Of a DNA stretch of 64,000 nt, positions 27,239 through 36,741 are shown piece after piece (the stretch's first letter is position 1; the number at the start of each line of letters is the position of its first letter). The notes under the pieces were generated by a model. That model was not told the origin of the DNA and did no database searches. It saw nothing but the letters and a program-made list of their open reading frames with translations. Both the position numbers and the translations under genes were made by a program. The stretch is from JANSWP01 sp041941305 (GTDB lineage Bacteria; Bacteroidota; Bacteroidia; Chitinophagales; Saprospiraceae): assembly GCA_041941305.1 (NCBI GenBank), contig JBGTQJ010000017.1, positions 93,602 to 157,601 of the forward strand. Direction: 5' to 3'.

Positions 27239-28348
27239 TTAATGGTTTAGTGCCGCCACAGCAAAAGATGCCAACCAATGTCCGCCTTCATAAGCATCAC
27301 CAACTACATTGTTCAGGGAATGCTGGATGTGTTGATTGGCTATGTTCTCCAGATGTTTTAGATGTTCATTGTTTTGGGCAATGCCTTTAAGGCACCATGC
27401 CCGGCTAAAGTTTAAACCATCCAGGTGCACTAATTTACCATCGGATCTATCGGAAACTTCTGCTGGAGCGAGTTTAAAACCGGGATTTTCAATGCCAGGC
27501 AGGAATTTTTGGATCCATTGGTCGAATTCGGCTTTAGACAATATTCTTCGCATTAAATTGGCTTCTTCGAGGCAAGGGGAGATGAAATCAAAACCACTGG
27601 GTTCCCAGCTCAAGGGACAATTTTGATCATTTAGGTAATAAGCACTGGCCCTACTTTCTATCATGTTTTTAAGCGTATCGTTTTGAGTCAATATTGCATA
27701 ATCATATGGAAATACCAGTCCAAATGCAGTATTGGTATGCTCTCCAACACGGATGGGGTAGGTAAGCTTAGGTAAAAACTCCAAATACTTCTGGACAATG
27801 TATTCCGTAAGTGGCTCTAGATTTTCTGACATCCTCTTTGCCGCAGGGTGATCCCAGGAATGGAGTTCATCTGCAAGTTTGAGCAACCAGGACCATCCAT
27901 AAGTTCTTTCATAGGACTTTTCAGTTGGGCGCTGAAAATAGTCCAACTCTTTTAAAATATTCTCTTTTGAAATGTTAGTCTCCAATTTTGAAATAATAGC
28001 TTCAGAATTTTCCATTTCTGGAAACATCTTTAGCAATTTGACCAAAGTCCAATGCCCGTGGAGGGCTGAATGCCAATCAAAACAACCGTAAAAGGCGGGA
28101 TGCAATTCTTGGGGTGTACCCAGGTCGTTTTCATCCTTTAGTGTTTGTCCAAGCTTATTGGGAAATTCCTGGTTAATGCATTTTAAGGGCATAGAAGCCA
28201 GACCTGAAGCCTGCTCGAGGTTTAAGTCCACTGGGTCATAAATTTGAGAGCGCTCTTGGTAGGTAGCTTCATTTGATGAATTATCCTTATTACAGGCGAA
28301 AATTGCTACCGATATGGTGATGAGGAAATAATGTGTAGTAAATTTCAT
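27239..28348 (-). CDS. DUF2891-family lipoprotein
   Basis: A 369-residue protein with a lipobox (VAIFAC, Cys19). The body matches the DUF2891 family, with the conserved block HPAFYGCFDWHSALHGHWTL near residue 85 and further conserved pieces WSWLLKLADELHSW and CPLSWEPSGFDFISPCLEEA. The family is all-helical and resembles alpha/alpha-toroid glycan-active proteins, but no reaction is established that I can cite. Location: outer membrane or periplasm. A terminator hairpin on the same strand lies about 80 bp upstream of the start. Confidence 0.85.
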   Translation of the reverse strand: MKFTTHYFLITISVAIFACNKDNSSNEATYQERSQIYDPVDLNLEQASGLASMPLKCINQEFPNKLGQTLKDENDLGTPQELHPAFYGCFDWHSALHGHWTLVKLLKMFPEMENSEAIISKLETNISKENILKELDYFQRPTEKSYERTYGWSWLLKLADELHSWDHPAAKRMSENLEPLTEYIVQKYLEFLPKLTYPIRVGEHTNTAFGLVFPYDYAILTQNDTLKNMIESRASAYYLNDQNCPLSWEPSGFDFISPCLEEANLMRRILSKAEFDQWIQKFLPGIENPGFKLAPAEVSDRSDGKLVHLDGLNFSRAWCLKGIAQNNEHLKHLENIANQHIQHSLNNVVGDAYEGGHWLASFAVAALNH

Positions 28349-28427
28349 TGAAACTATTTTTTGTCTGTCAGCAAGAAAGGAATTTCTTAGTTAAAAGTGA
28401 AGTGTAGATTTAACAAAGAGTGACATC

Positions 28428-28456
28428 AAAAAAAAAGGGCAGCCGGGAGGGCTGCC
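28428..28456 (-). terminator. Rho-independent terminator upstream of the DUF2891 gene (attenuator or small-RNA end)
   Basis: Read on the minus strand, a perfect 7-bp stem (GGCAGCC-CTCCC-GGCTGCC) is followed by C and a run of nine T. Just upstream of it is a second hairpin, AGGCAA-GCAA-TTGCCT, with a GNRA-type loop. The terminator precedes the DUF2891 start by ~80 bp in the same direction, so it must end either a leader transcript (attenuation) or a small RNA coded between 28460 and 29100. No protein product is visible for that transcript. Confidence 0.7.
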
Positions 28457-28459
28457 AAT

Positions 28460-29121
28460 GAGGCAATTGCTTGCCTAAGAAAGATAACATCGGCTAAATG
28501 CTTTACGTTCTTGTGTTTATTAAATTGCGGTTAGTACGTTTGTTAATTAAGTATATACATTAGGTTGCAAGATCAAACTGTTTTATGCTGTATAAAACAA
28601 GAGATATTTATAATCGTATTTGAGGATTGGATATCGAAAGCATTCTATAGCTTCATACCTAAATCGCCGTCGGGATATCAAAACTCAATCCATTTCTGAT
28701 ATTAATTTTATTGGTAAGGATGAATTTGAACACAGTTCAAAAAGGTCGAAATATTAATCTATTCTCTAGACAATTCTTTTTGGTAGTCATTTGATTTTGG
28801 TGGGAGGATGTTATTTGAAAAAAAGAAATTGACAGAATAGTATAAGTAGTTTTTATTTGTAAGGCAAATATATTTAAAGAAATTTTTTTTTATCAAAAAT
28901 TCTATTTATAAATAAAGCCGATTAACAAACTGTAGAGGGCTATTTACTGCATAAAGAAAATAGGTTGTCTTATTCTTTTTTGTTGTAATTAATTGAATAT
29001 CAATGTTTTGTTAATTGTTTAATTGGGGTTTGTTTTATTGGATTTATTTTTTTAAAACAAATTCAAGTCTTTTCATGTTAGGTGCAGGATTTGAAAAAAA
29101 TTACTAAAGGTTAGTAAACAA
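28460..29121. other. AT-rich intergenic region without recognisable gene
   Basis: About 660 bp of AT-rich DNA between the terminator and the TPR-like gene. I see no ORF of useful length, no tRNA and no repeat shared with other parts of the window. It must contain the promoter of the TPR-like gene on the plus strand, and it may code a small RNA on the minus strand ending at the terminator at 28428-28456. Confidence 0.5.
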
Positions 29122-30657
29122 ATGACTAAAAAAAATAAGGAATTCCTTGATTTCATTCTAGCGCTTTCCCCAGCTGAAAAACAACAGTTCAAGAAACAGT
29201 ATTCTGGTGATTTTGACTTTATTCACCTTTTCGATTTTATTGTCAAACAAAAAAAATACGATGTTGAAAAAATAAGGAAGCGGCTTATAAAACTGAGAGG
29301 AAAAGAGAAAGCAAAAAAATATACTTCCGGCTATATTTCTGTATTAAAAAATTATTTGAAAGAAAGATTGGTTGATAGTCTTCGAAGGCAAGCTTATAAC
29401 AAAAGAAGGACAACCTATGAGGTGCTTATTCGCTCTATCAATGCTGATGTATTAATGGAAAAGGGCTTTCCCAAAATGGCAAAGGCAGAATTGGAAATCG
29501 CTAAAAACCTTGATAAAGCTGGTCTCTTCCCGATTGAAAAGTTATTAACTTTTAGAAAAGAAAGTTTGCTGAACTTCTATGAAAATTATCAAAATGTGAG
29601 CATCGGAGATTTGGAAAATTTATTCCAACAAAGACTTTTTATGGCAGAACAAATGATGTTGGAGATCAAATATGCTCACATGTTATCTATACTGACCTAT
29701 TGTCAAACCAAAGGCCTTGAGGCGACAGGGTATATCAAAAAAATTGAGGAGGATCCTATTATGCAAACTGGAGATCTGAAGCGTTCATTTGGTCCAGCCT
29801 ATTTATACTACTGGGTGAACGGATTGATTGCCGAACATAAAAAGAAGAAAGAAGAAGCCATTGTAAATTTTTCAAAGGCAGTCCAACTTTGGTTAGATCA
29901 TCCTGATTATATTGAACTAAATCCCAGAATGTATTGGGGAACTTGCTATGCTTATTTAAAAGTTCTGTTGAAGCATCAATCGGCTGAAAAGATGGTTTTC
30001 CAGCAGGAGGATATCCAGAAATTATTGAATTATCTGTCCTCTGTTCAATTAGCCCCAGATGAAGAGCTACGACATCGTCAAATTTTTCTCTTGTACAATC
30101 TTATTGTTTTAAAAGGGAATGAGGACTTTGAAGGGATAGAAAAATCGATACCCCAGGTAAAGGAAGTGTTGTCTTATAAAGAACTAATTTCAGATTATTT
30201 AAAATTGGCTTTTCATTTTCATGTTGCTGAGGCATTAGCCAATCAAAAGAAGTTTTCTGAAGCAATGGATTGGCTGGATTTTATCTTTGTAACCCAGGAA
30301 ATAAAGGTAGCTAGCAATGAAAACTACTATACCAACAGTATTTTTTTGTACCTGCTCTTACACCTTGAAATGGGGAACACAAAATTTTTAAAATATGAAC
30401 TCAAAAAACAAGAAAATACCTTGAAAAAATTAGGGGCTTTAAGCCCTCTGTACAAAACTTATCTACAACAAATTCAAAAGATTCTTAATCTGAAAGTTTC
30501 TAAAAAAACAGGAATCAGACCATCCGAAATATTAGAAGAAGCAAGAAACAATGAGTTGAATGAGGCTATTCATTTCAACAAATCAGCATCTTTTATTTCA
30601 ATGGCAAAGTGGTTGGATAAAATGAAAACTTTGGATAGAATCCAGGCGGTTGTTTAA
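29122..30657 (+). CDS. Cytoplasmic helical-repeat (TPR-like) protein of unknown function
   Basis: A 511-residue protein with no signal peptide or membrane segment, Lys/Leu-rich and entirely helical in appearance. The N-terminus (KEFLDFILALSPAEKQQFKK) and the segment KYTSGYISVLKNYLKERLVD form a helical head. Later pairs of helices (LAFHFHVAEALANQKKFSEA and IVNFSKAVQLWLDHPDYIEL) look TPR-like. I know similar-looking proteins from Saprospiria-type genomes only as hypotheticals. The stop codon lies inside the stem of the following bidirectional terminator. Confidence 0.75.
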   Translation: MTKKNKEFLDFILALSPAEKQQFKKQYSGDFDFIHLFDFIVKQKKYDVEKIRKRLIKLRGKEKAKKYTSGYISVLKNYLKERLVDSLRRQAYNKRRTTYEVLIRSINADVLMEKGFPKMAKAELEIAKNLDKAGLFPIEKLLTFRKESLLNFYENYQNVSIGDLENLFQQRLFMAEQMMLEIKYAHMLSILTYCQTKGLEATGYIKKIEEDPIMQTGDLKRSFGPAYLYYWVNGLIAEHKKKKEEAIVNFSKAVQLWLDHPDYIELNPRMYWGTCYAYLKVLLKHQSAEKMVFQQEDIQKLLNYLSSVQLAPDEELRHRQIFLLYNLIVLKGNEDFEGIEKSIPQVKEVLSYKELISDYLKLAFHFHVAEALANQKKFSEAMDWLDFIFVTQEIKVASNENYYTNSIFLYLLLHLEMGNTKFLKYELKKQENTLKKLGALSPLYKTYLQQIQKILNLKVSKKTGIRPSEILEEARNNELNEAIHFNKSASFISMAKWLDKMKTLDRIQAVV

Positions 30658-30703
30658 TAAATTTATTAGGCTCACAAGCCCAATAAATTTATTAAACAAC
30701 CGC
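30646..30703. terminator. Bidirectional terminator hairpin overlapping the stop codon
   Basis: A perfect 22-bp inverted repeat, 30646-30667 against 30682-30703, extended inward by GGCT/AGCC with a CACA loop. It lies between two convergent genes. The TAA stop of the upstream gene (30655-30657) is within the left arm. The AT-rich arms give T-rich tracts in both directions. Confidence 0.75.
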
Positions 30704-30710
30704 TTAAAAA

Positions 30711-33700
30711 CTAATCCATATTCACAATCACTAAACCCAAATTGTGTTTTTTCAAGATCTCCTCAAATGCCGGAATATCATTGATGACAATCCCCTTCAT
30801 TTCTCTTTGATACATTTCCAAACGCCCTCTCAAAATTTTGTGTACTTCGTAATGCTGATCGGTAGGCGGAAAATCAGCGACGGCTATCGTGCTTGCCAAA
30901 TAGCCAATCCTCTCAATGAGCATGGAAGGCCACCTTACTGGATCCTGTCCTGTACCAGTTATTTTTAATTGTATTAATTTACTTTCCAAATCTATCAATT
31001 TCTGATTCAACGAATCAGCCGCGGCTAAAACCTCTTTTAAATCCTTTTTATCTTTCAATAACAATTTCATATCTCCTATTTGCTGGCGAATCGCCTCAAT
31101 TTTATGGACAACTGAACCAGCGGCTTCCAGGTCTTTTTTCAATTCCTTCATCAAAGCAGTTTGTTTGGCTATATCTTCCTCAGAACCCTCTGAGTGTGGG
31201 TCTTTTAAAATATCGAGGGTTTGAGCAAATTCCTGACCACCAGTTTTCATCTTTACGGTGTAAGTACCAGGTGGAACAACTATAGATATTGGTCCCTGGT
31301 GTGCATTTCGCGTTCTGTTTTTGTCTAATGGCACCCAATCTGCGTGGAGTGGGGGCGTGCGCATGGTGATTTGTTTGGAAGGCTCATCTTGCAAATTCCA
31401 CCAAATGCGATTCATTCCCGGTTTCCCTGGACGTTTGAAAGTTTTGACTAGTTCACCAGCCGAATTGGAGATTTCAATGACGACGCTGTCCTTGTTTTCT
31501 GCTCCTTGCCAATAATTAATAGCCGCTCCATAAGGAGGGTCTTGCCCAACTGTGGGATCGCCCAGCAAATACATATTATCTGTAATGGGGCGAAAACGAT
31601 ATTCATGCCTTGGTTTAAACAAATGAGCTCCTGAAGCAGCTACATCTGTGGTAAATTGTTGCAATGGAGTCACATCATCAAGAATCCAAATTCCCCGACC
31701 ATAGGTTCCCAGCACCAAATCATTAAAATGTTCCTGAACTTGCAACCAATACATCGGAGCAGCCGGTAAATTATTCATAAAAGGTTGCCAATTGGCACCA
31801 TCATCAAAAGAAATGTAAAGGGCATTTTCTGTCCCCAAATACAATAAGCCTTGCCTGACCGGATCTTCTCTAATATTTCTACAATAACTCAATGTACTTT
31901 CGGGAATGCGATTGGTGATTTTTGTCCAGGTTTCCCCGAAGTCTTCCGTTTTATATACATAAGGTGCAAAATTACCAACCTGGTGAAAATCGACAGTGAT
32001 ATAAGCTTTACCAGCCTCCCATTTTGAAGCGTCAATATTCCTAACAGTTCCCCATGGCGGCAAATCAGGTATATTTTCAGTTACATTTTTCCAGCTTGCC
32101 CCATTGTCCCGGCTAATCTGAATCAATCCATCATTGGTTCCGACCCAAAACAATCCCTGCTGAACAGGCGATTCATCAAATGCATATATCACACAGTAAT
32201 ACTCCACATTGATATTATCTGGCGTCAATCCCCCTGAAATTTTTTGTTTGCTCTTGTCATTTAAGGTTAGGTCTGGACTAATGACTTCCCAGCTTTGTCC
32301 ACCATTATTGGTGCGATGGACATGTTGGCTGGTTACATAAACCGTATTGTGGTCGTGAATAGAAACATGTAGTGGAAATGTCCACTGAAACCGGTATTTC
32401 AATTCCTCTGCAGGCCATCCACCATTGCTTTCTGGCCAAACTTCTACATGCCTGAATTGACGATTTTTTTCATTGTACCGAACGACGATTCCAGTTCTGG
32501 GCCCGTAACCCGAAGTGCTTGACCAAATAATATCGGGATCTACTGGGTCCGGTGTCGCAAAACCACTTTCTCCACCACCTACCTCATGCCACATAGCTCT
32601 TGTAATAGCACCACCAAACCAACCGCCAACCCTACTCCTGCTTGGACCAATAGCAGATGGACCATCCTGCCGATTGGTTAGTACATTATAGGGGATCTTA
32701 TTATCCACCGTCACATGGTACAATTGGGCAACGGGCAACTGTACACGAAACCAACTTTTACCTCGATTGTGAGAAAAAGAAATACCACCATCTCCTGCAA
32801 CTGCCAGTCGATCTGAATCCGTTGGATCAATCCACATGTCGTGGTGATCCCAATTTGGAGAATTGAGAAATCCGGCAGCCTGAGCTGTTTTACCACCGTC
32901 CTTAGAAACGAGATAACCTGCGGAAAGAAAATACAATTCGTCTTCATCCCTCGGCGAGACTGCACAGCGGGTATAATAGGCTTGCCTACCAGCCAGATCT
33001 CTATTGTAATTTACCAATTGCCAGGTCATTCCTCCATTATCCGAACGCCAGAGTTCACCGCTGTCGGTTTTTTGACCATGCCAGGGCACCCCATCTCCTG
33101 TCTCTATCAAAGCATAAATTCGCTTTGGATCTGCTGGGGTCATTGCCAGTGCTATTTTTCCTACAGGAAGTTTTGGCAATCCATTGCCTTCCAATCTTTT
33201 CCAGGTATCTCCACCATCATTAGACATAAAAATGCCACTACCAGGTCCACCGCTTTCACGCCCCCAGGTTTTGATGTCAATTTGCCACATTCCTGCAAAC
33301 AAAATTCTTGGATTATTTGGAGCCATCACCAAATCTGAAGCCCCAGTATTTTGATCAACGTGGTGTACGCGTTCCCAGGATTCGCCTCCATCTTTGGTTC
33401 TGTATATACCTCTTTCTTCCTGCGGCAGATAACAATGACCCAAGGCTGCAACATAAACAATATCCGGATTGGTTGGATGTACGATTATTCTGGAAATACG
33501 CCCGGTTTTTCCCAAGCCCATATTCTTCCAACTTGTACCACCATCTGTAGATTTCCAGACGCCATCTCCAATTGAGACATTGGAACGAATAAAAGGCTCA
33601 CCGGTTCCTGCCCAAATAACCTGATTATCTGAAGGAGCTATTGCCAAAGCGCCAATTGCATGAACCGGTTTATCGTCAAAAATGGGTTTCCAATTGAGTC

Positions 33701-33947
33701 CTCCATCTTCTGTTTTCCAGATACCACCAGAAGCAGCGCCTACATAATAGGTTAAGGGATCGCCTGGAATTCCCTGCACTGCAACTACCCGATTACCAAC
33801 AGGACCAACATGCCTGAATTTCAGATCGTTAAAGTTTTTGGAATCGACTTGTTGTGAAAAAATGAAAGATGGAATAATGAAGAATGAAAGAATGGTTAGA
33901 ATGGCTTTTCTGTTGATTGTTGAAAAGCAATTGGTGAATGATGTCAT
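30711..33947 (-). CDS. Exported BNR/sortilin (VPS10)-like beta-propeller protein
   Basis: A 1078-residue protein. I chose the start at 33947 because it directly precedes a signal peptide (ILTILSFFIIPSFIFSQQ); the frame remains open to 34043. From residue ~30 to ~750 there are repeated BNR/Asp-box motifs: GIWKTEDGGLNWKP, GVWKSTDGGTSWKN, GIYRTKDGGESWER, ELWRSDNGGMTW and FMSNDGGDTWKR. This is typical of sortilin/VPS10-type and glycosyl-hydrolase-like propellers. A beta-sandwich part follows, and the C-terminal ~200 residues are helical (KEVLAAADSLNQKLIDLESK). The ligand is unknown. No T9SS tail is seen. PhoD lies upstream on the same strand with a 151-bp gap. Confidence 0.88.
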   Translation of the reverse strand: MTSFTNCFSTINRKAILTILSFFIIPSFIFSQQVDSKNFNDLKFRHVGPVGNRVVAVQGIPGDPLTYYVGAASGGIWKTEDGGLNWKPIFDDKPVHAIGALAIAPSDNQVIWAGTGEPFIRSNVSIGDGVWKSTDGGTSWKNMGLGKTGRISRIIVHPTNPDIVYVAALGHCYLPQEERGIYRTKDGGESWERVHHVDQNTGASDLVMAPNNPRILFAGMWQIDIKTWGRESGGPGSGIFMSNDGGDTWKRLEGNGLPKLPVGKIALAMTPADPKRIYALIETGDGVPWHGQKTDSGELWRSDNGGMTWQLVNYNRDLAGRQAYYTRCAVSPRDEDELYFLSAGYLVSKDGGKTAQAAGFLNSPNWDHHDMWIDPTDSDRLAVAGDGGISFSHNRGKSWFRVQLPVAQLYHVTVDNKIPYNVLTNRQDGPSAIGPSRSRVGGWFGGAITRAMWHEVGGGESGFATPDPVDPDIIWSSTSGYGPRTGIVVRYNEKNRQFRHVEVWPESNGGWPAEELKYRFQWTFPLHVSIHDHNTVYVTSQHVHRTNNGGQSWEVISPDLTLNDKSKQKISGGLTPDNINVEYYCVIYAFDESPVQQGLFWVGTNDGLIQISRDNGASWKNVTENIPDLPPWGTVRNIDASKWEAGKAYITVDFHQVGNFAPYVYKTEDFGETWTKITNRIPESTLSYCRNIREDPVRQGLLYLGTENALYISFDDGANWQPFMNNLPAAPMYWLQVQEHFNDLVLGTYGRGIWILDDVTPLQQFTTDVAASGAHLFKPRHEYRFRPITDNMYLLGDPTVGQDPPYGAAINYWQGAENKDSVVIEISNSAGELVKTFKRPGKPGMNRIWWNLQDEPSKQITMRTPPLHADWVPLDKNRTRNAHQGPISIVVPPGTYTVKMKTGGQEFAQTLDILKDPHSEGSEEDIAKQTALMKELKKDLEAAGSVVHKIEAIRQQIGDMKLLLKDKKDLKEVLAAADSLNQKLIDLESKLIQLKITGTGQDPVRWPSMLIERIGYLASTIAVADFPPTDQHYEVHKILRGRLEMYQREMKGIVINDIPAFEEILKKHNLGLVIVNMD

Positions 33948-34098
33948 AGTTGGATTGTTTTGAACGAATAAGAGTGAATTTGTAAATATCTGAAAAATAT
34001 TCGTTTCACAGTCATTTGGTATCGATTCAAAACTTGTGGACAAGGGAACATTCTTACAGGAGGGTTCTTGTAATAAAAGAATTGTAAACGTCGGAAGC

Positions 34099-35625
34099 CT
34101 AGTACAATTTTGTAGAACCTTTATTTACCCTTGCTATATTACCCAAAAACTCATCTTTTGAAGCAGCCTTAACAGTCTCTACGTAATACCATTCTGCTGT
34201 TGCAACGGAGTCTGTTAAAGTCAAAACCACATATCCATTATTTCGAAAATTGGCATATTTGATATGCGGATTTTTATCCATCATGGCTTTTTCTGCTTCC
34301 ATGACCAATTCTTTTGGACGATTGGTTCCTTGCGTAGGTGAGGAAATACTTGTGGTTCCAAATTCCACAGCCAGGGTAGCTTCCGAACCTTTCTCAGCAT
34401 AAGCTTCGTAAGTCAAAGGCGTTTCGAATGCCCAGGACGAATGGGTGTCACCAGTCACAAAAATGGTGTTCTCTATTTTTTGATTGTGAAGAAATTCTTT
34501 TATCAATTGTTGCTCATAAGGATATCCATCCCAGGCATCCAAATTAACCACACTTTTTCTCACATGTGCCATGTCAACTCCTGAAAAAATAACCTGATTG
34601 CCAATAACTTTCCAGGTCGCTTTTGACTTAGATAAATTATCAAGGAACCATTCTCTTTGTTCGATCCCTAACATTGTTCTTGTAGAATCCATGAAGTCCA
34701 TCTGATCAATGCTGTCAGCAGGAGCCGTTCGACCGGCCAGTCGTTCATCCAGCATGATCAAATCTACCAGATTTCCAAATTGAAAGCTCCTGTATAACTT
34801 TTCCCCCTCTCTAATGGGAAGCCATTCATAATAGGTCTGCTTTGCCGCAGCTTTTCGCTCCTCGTAATCACCTTCACCTTCCTGATGATTTTGAGCACCG
34901 TGTATGAATGCATTATTGGTGATTTCGTGGTCATCCCAGATGGTAATAAAAGGGTGCAGGCGGTGCACTTCCTGCAAATCTTCATCCAGGCGATAAAGCG
35001 CGTATCTGGTTCTGTAATCACTTAAGGTAAACAACTCACCCGGCGGAATATTCAACCTGCCCAAAGTCGTATCCCCATAGCGATCAATTTCATATTCATA
35101 AATATAATCTCCCAAATGGAGTACAGCGTCTAACTCCCGCTCCGCAATTCTGCCATATGCATTGAAATACCCAGCTTCAAAATTGGAGCAGCTCACCACG
35201 GCAAATTTCACAGCTGTTTCTTCATTTTCAGCTGCTGTTTTGGTTCTGCCTATTTCAGATTTGGCGCCAAGCGCTTCAAATTGATAATAATAATAGCTGT
35301 CTGCATTCAAATTGCCGACATCCACTTTTACTGTATAATCACTTGTAGAATCTGTCTGTATTTTACCTGATTGTACAATATTCTTCATCCCTTCATCTGT
35401 AGCCATATTCCAGACGACTTCCACCGATTGTTTATTTTCAGGAGTCACTCTAGTCCAGATAATGACTTTATCTGAAAGCGGATCACCAGAAGCAACACTG
35501 TGATAAAATGGTTTTTTTGAAATATCAAACCAAATAGAGGTACCATCATCTTCGAAGGGGATAACAGATTCTTTGCAGGCGATAAACAAGGTGGATATAA
35601 GTAGGGCGATTAGTATTCGGTTCAT
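34099..35625 (-). CDS. phoD: PhoD-like alkaline phosphatase (lipoprotein)
   Basis: A 508-residue metallophosphoesterase. The lipobox is STLFIAC with Cys17. The PhoD N-terminal domain carries FYHSVASGDPLSDKVIIWTR. The phosphatase domain has VVSCSNFEAGYFNAYGRIA, LHLGDYIYEYE, TIWDDHEITNN, LDERLAGRT and VTGDTHSSW, which supply the metal and phosphate ligands. PhoD enzymes release phosphate from mono- and diesters outside the cytoplasm, usually in phosphate shortage. No Tat-type twin-arginine signal is visible; a lipoprotein signal takes its place. Confidence 0.9.
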   Translation of the reverse strand: MNRILIALLISTLFIACKESVIPFEDDGTSIWFDISKKPFYHSVASGDPLSDKVIIWTRVTPENKQSVEVVWNMATDEGMKNIVQSGKIQTDSTSDYTVKVDVGNLNADSYYYYQFEALGAKSEIGRTKTAAENEETAVKFAVVSCSNFEAGYFNAYGRIAERELDAVLHLGDYIYEYEIDRYGDTTLGRLNIPPGELFTLSDYRTRYALYRLDEDLQEVHRLHPFITIWDDHEITNNAFIHGAQNHQEGEGDYEERKAAAKQTYYEWLPIREGEKLYRSFQFGNLVDLIMLDERLAGRTAPADSIDQMDFMDSTRTMLGIEQREWFLDNLSKSKATWKVIGNQVIFSGVDMAHVRKSVVNLDAWDGYPYEQQLIKEFLHNQKIENTIFVTGDTHSSWAFETPLTYEAYAEKGSEATLAVEFGTTSISSPTQGTNRPKELVMEAEKAMMDKNPHIKYANFRNNGYVVLTLTDSVATAEWYYVETVKAASKDEFLGNIARVNKGSTKLY

Positions 35626-35722
35626 TGTTTTGAATTTGCAATTGAATAATTGCTCAAATTTACATTTCCATTTGAGTGTTTCACTATATTTACCACTATT
35701 CTTCTATTAATTTTCTTTTTAA

Positions 35723-36067
35723 ACAGCGCTATACGAAGCCTGGCTCAATAGTGAAAAACACAGCAAAATGACAGGTGGAGAAGCAAAAGTCTCTAATGTG
35801 ATTGGGGAATCTTTTTCGGTATGGGATGGCTATATTTCAGGTAAAAACATAGCGTTGATCCCTGCTACCAAAATTGTTCAATCCTGGAGAACCTTGGACT
35901 TTAAAGATGCAGACGAAGATTCCATCCTGGAAATTGAGTTTGAAGAAAATGCGGAAGACTGTCAAATTACGTTGAGGCATAGCAACATACCAGAAGGTAG
36001 TCCTGATTATGAAACTGGTTGGGAAAATCACTATTTCAAGCCTATGCGTCAGTATTTTGGAGCGTAA
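35723..36067 (+). pseudogene. 5'-truncated AHSA1 / SRPBCC-family gene remnant
   Basis: From ATG 35768 the frame codes 99 residues with clear AHSA1 (activator of Hsp90 ATPase homologue, START/SRPBCC fold) features: GESFSVWDGYISGKNIALIP, TKIVQSWRTLDF and a C-terminal GWENHYFKPMRQYF. The family pattern clearly begins before this ATG: codons 35726-35767 read ALYEAWLNSEKHSK directly into MTGGEA, which is normal family sequence. A TAA at 35720 precedes them and no start codon is available between. The first ~15-20 residues of the usual domain are missing, and I find no continuation in other frames. It is either a truncated pseudogene or a shortened protein from ATG 35768. Its end overlaps the convergent gene by 26 bp. 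Confidence 0.65.
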
Positions 36068-36635
36068 AATCTGTTTGATTCAAGATGTGAAATGTTCCAG
36101 GTAGTTGAATATTTTCTTTTTTTAGAAAGGAATTAAAATCAGCATTGATAGTTGCCAAATTTATTTCGAAGCCTTTATCCCAGTGGATAGAAACCACTTG
36201 TTGTATAGCTTCCTTTTGACTTAATTCATGCGCTAACAACCAAATACCCCACTCAAATCTCACCCACCATTTTTTAGAGCATTGTCTTGAAAAGGGGATC
36301 GCCAGTTTTCGAAACCACCATTTTCGCTGATAATATTTATGAATGATTTGAATGCCGCGAACTGAATCCTCAAATTTATCTACAAATGCATCGAAGAAAC
36401 TTTCCTGGTTCTCAAAAAAATAATGAGTTGGATTGACTCCATCTTTTTCAAATCGATCTTCAAAATTTTTGACTTCTATTAGCACCAGCTTTTCCAGATT
36501 TTTGATTGCCAAAAAATCAACAGCGCGAAGCCCTTGTCCACTTAAGCCTTTGTAAAACCTATGTTTGTCATATTTGAATACCAACCAATTTTCAGGGAAT
36601 TTGAAAGTTAAACCACTTTCTGAAAATATTTTCAA
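36042..36635 (-). CDS. PD-(D/E)XK-nuclease-like protein of unknown function
   Basis: A 197-residue cytoplasmic protein. The segment around residues 30-58 (GQGLRAVDFLAI, then LVLIEVKNFED) places Asp40 and Glu54-x-Lys56 as in the PD-(D/E)XK nuclease core, followed by helices rich in Trp and basic residues (YYQRKWWFRKLAIPF). This is motif-level evidence only; many DNA-acting enzymes of this fold diverge widely. The gene overlaps the AHSA1 remnant by 26 bp at its 3' end and is divergent from the SNF2 helicase gene with a 106-bp shared promoter region, so a functional link to the helicase is possible. Confidence 0.65.
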   Translation of the reverse strand: MKIFSESGLTFKFPENWLVFKYDKHRFYKGLSGQGLRAVDFLAIKNLEKLVLIEVKNFEDRFEKDGVNPTHYFFENQESFFDAFVDKFEDSVRGIQIIHKYYQRKWWFRKLAIPFSRQCSKKWWVRFEWGIWLLAHELSQKEAIQQVVSIHWDKGFEINLATINADFNSFLKKENIQLPGTFHILNQTDFTLQNTDA

Positions 36636-36741
36636 TTTGAAATAATTTGTTTTTGTTTATAAACCAATAAGTTTAATTTCTTTTCTTTATATATCTTCAA
36701 AATCTTACCTTCACGACTTAATTAGAATCCTTTTCTTCCAA

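Noticed and set aside
28460..29121. tRNA, tmRNA, 6S or SRP RNA in the large spacer
   Set aside because: I find no cloverleaf, no CCA end and no known core motif; only the terminator supports a transcript.
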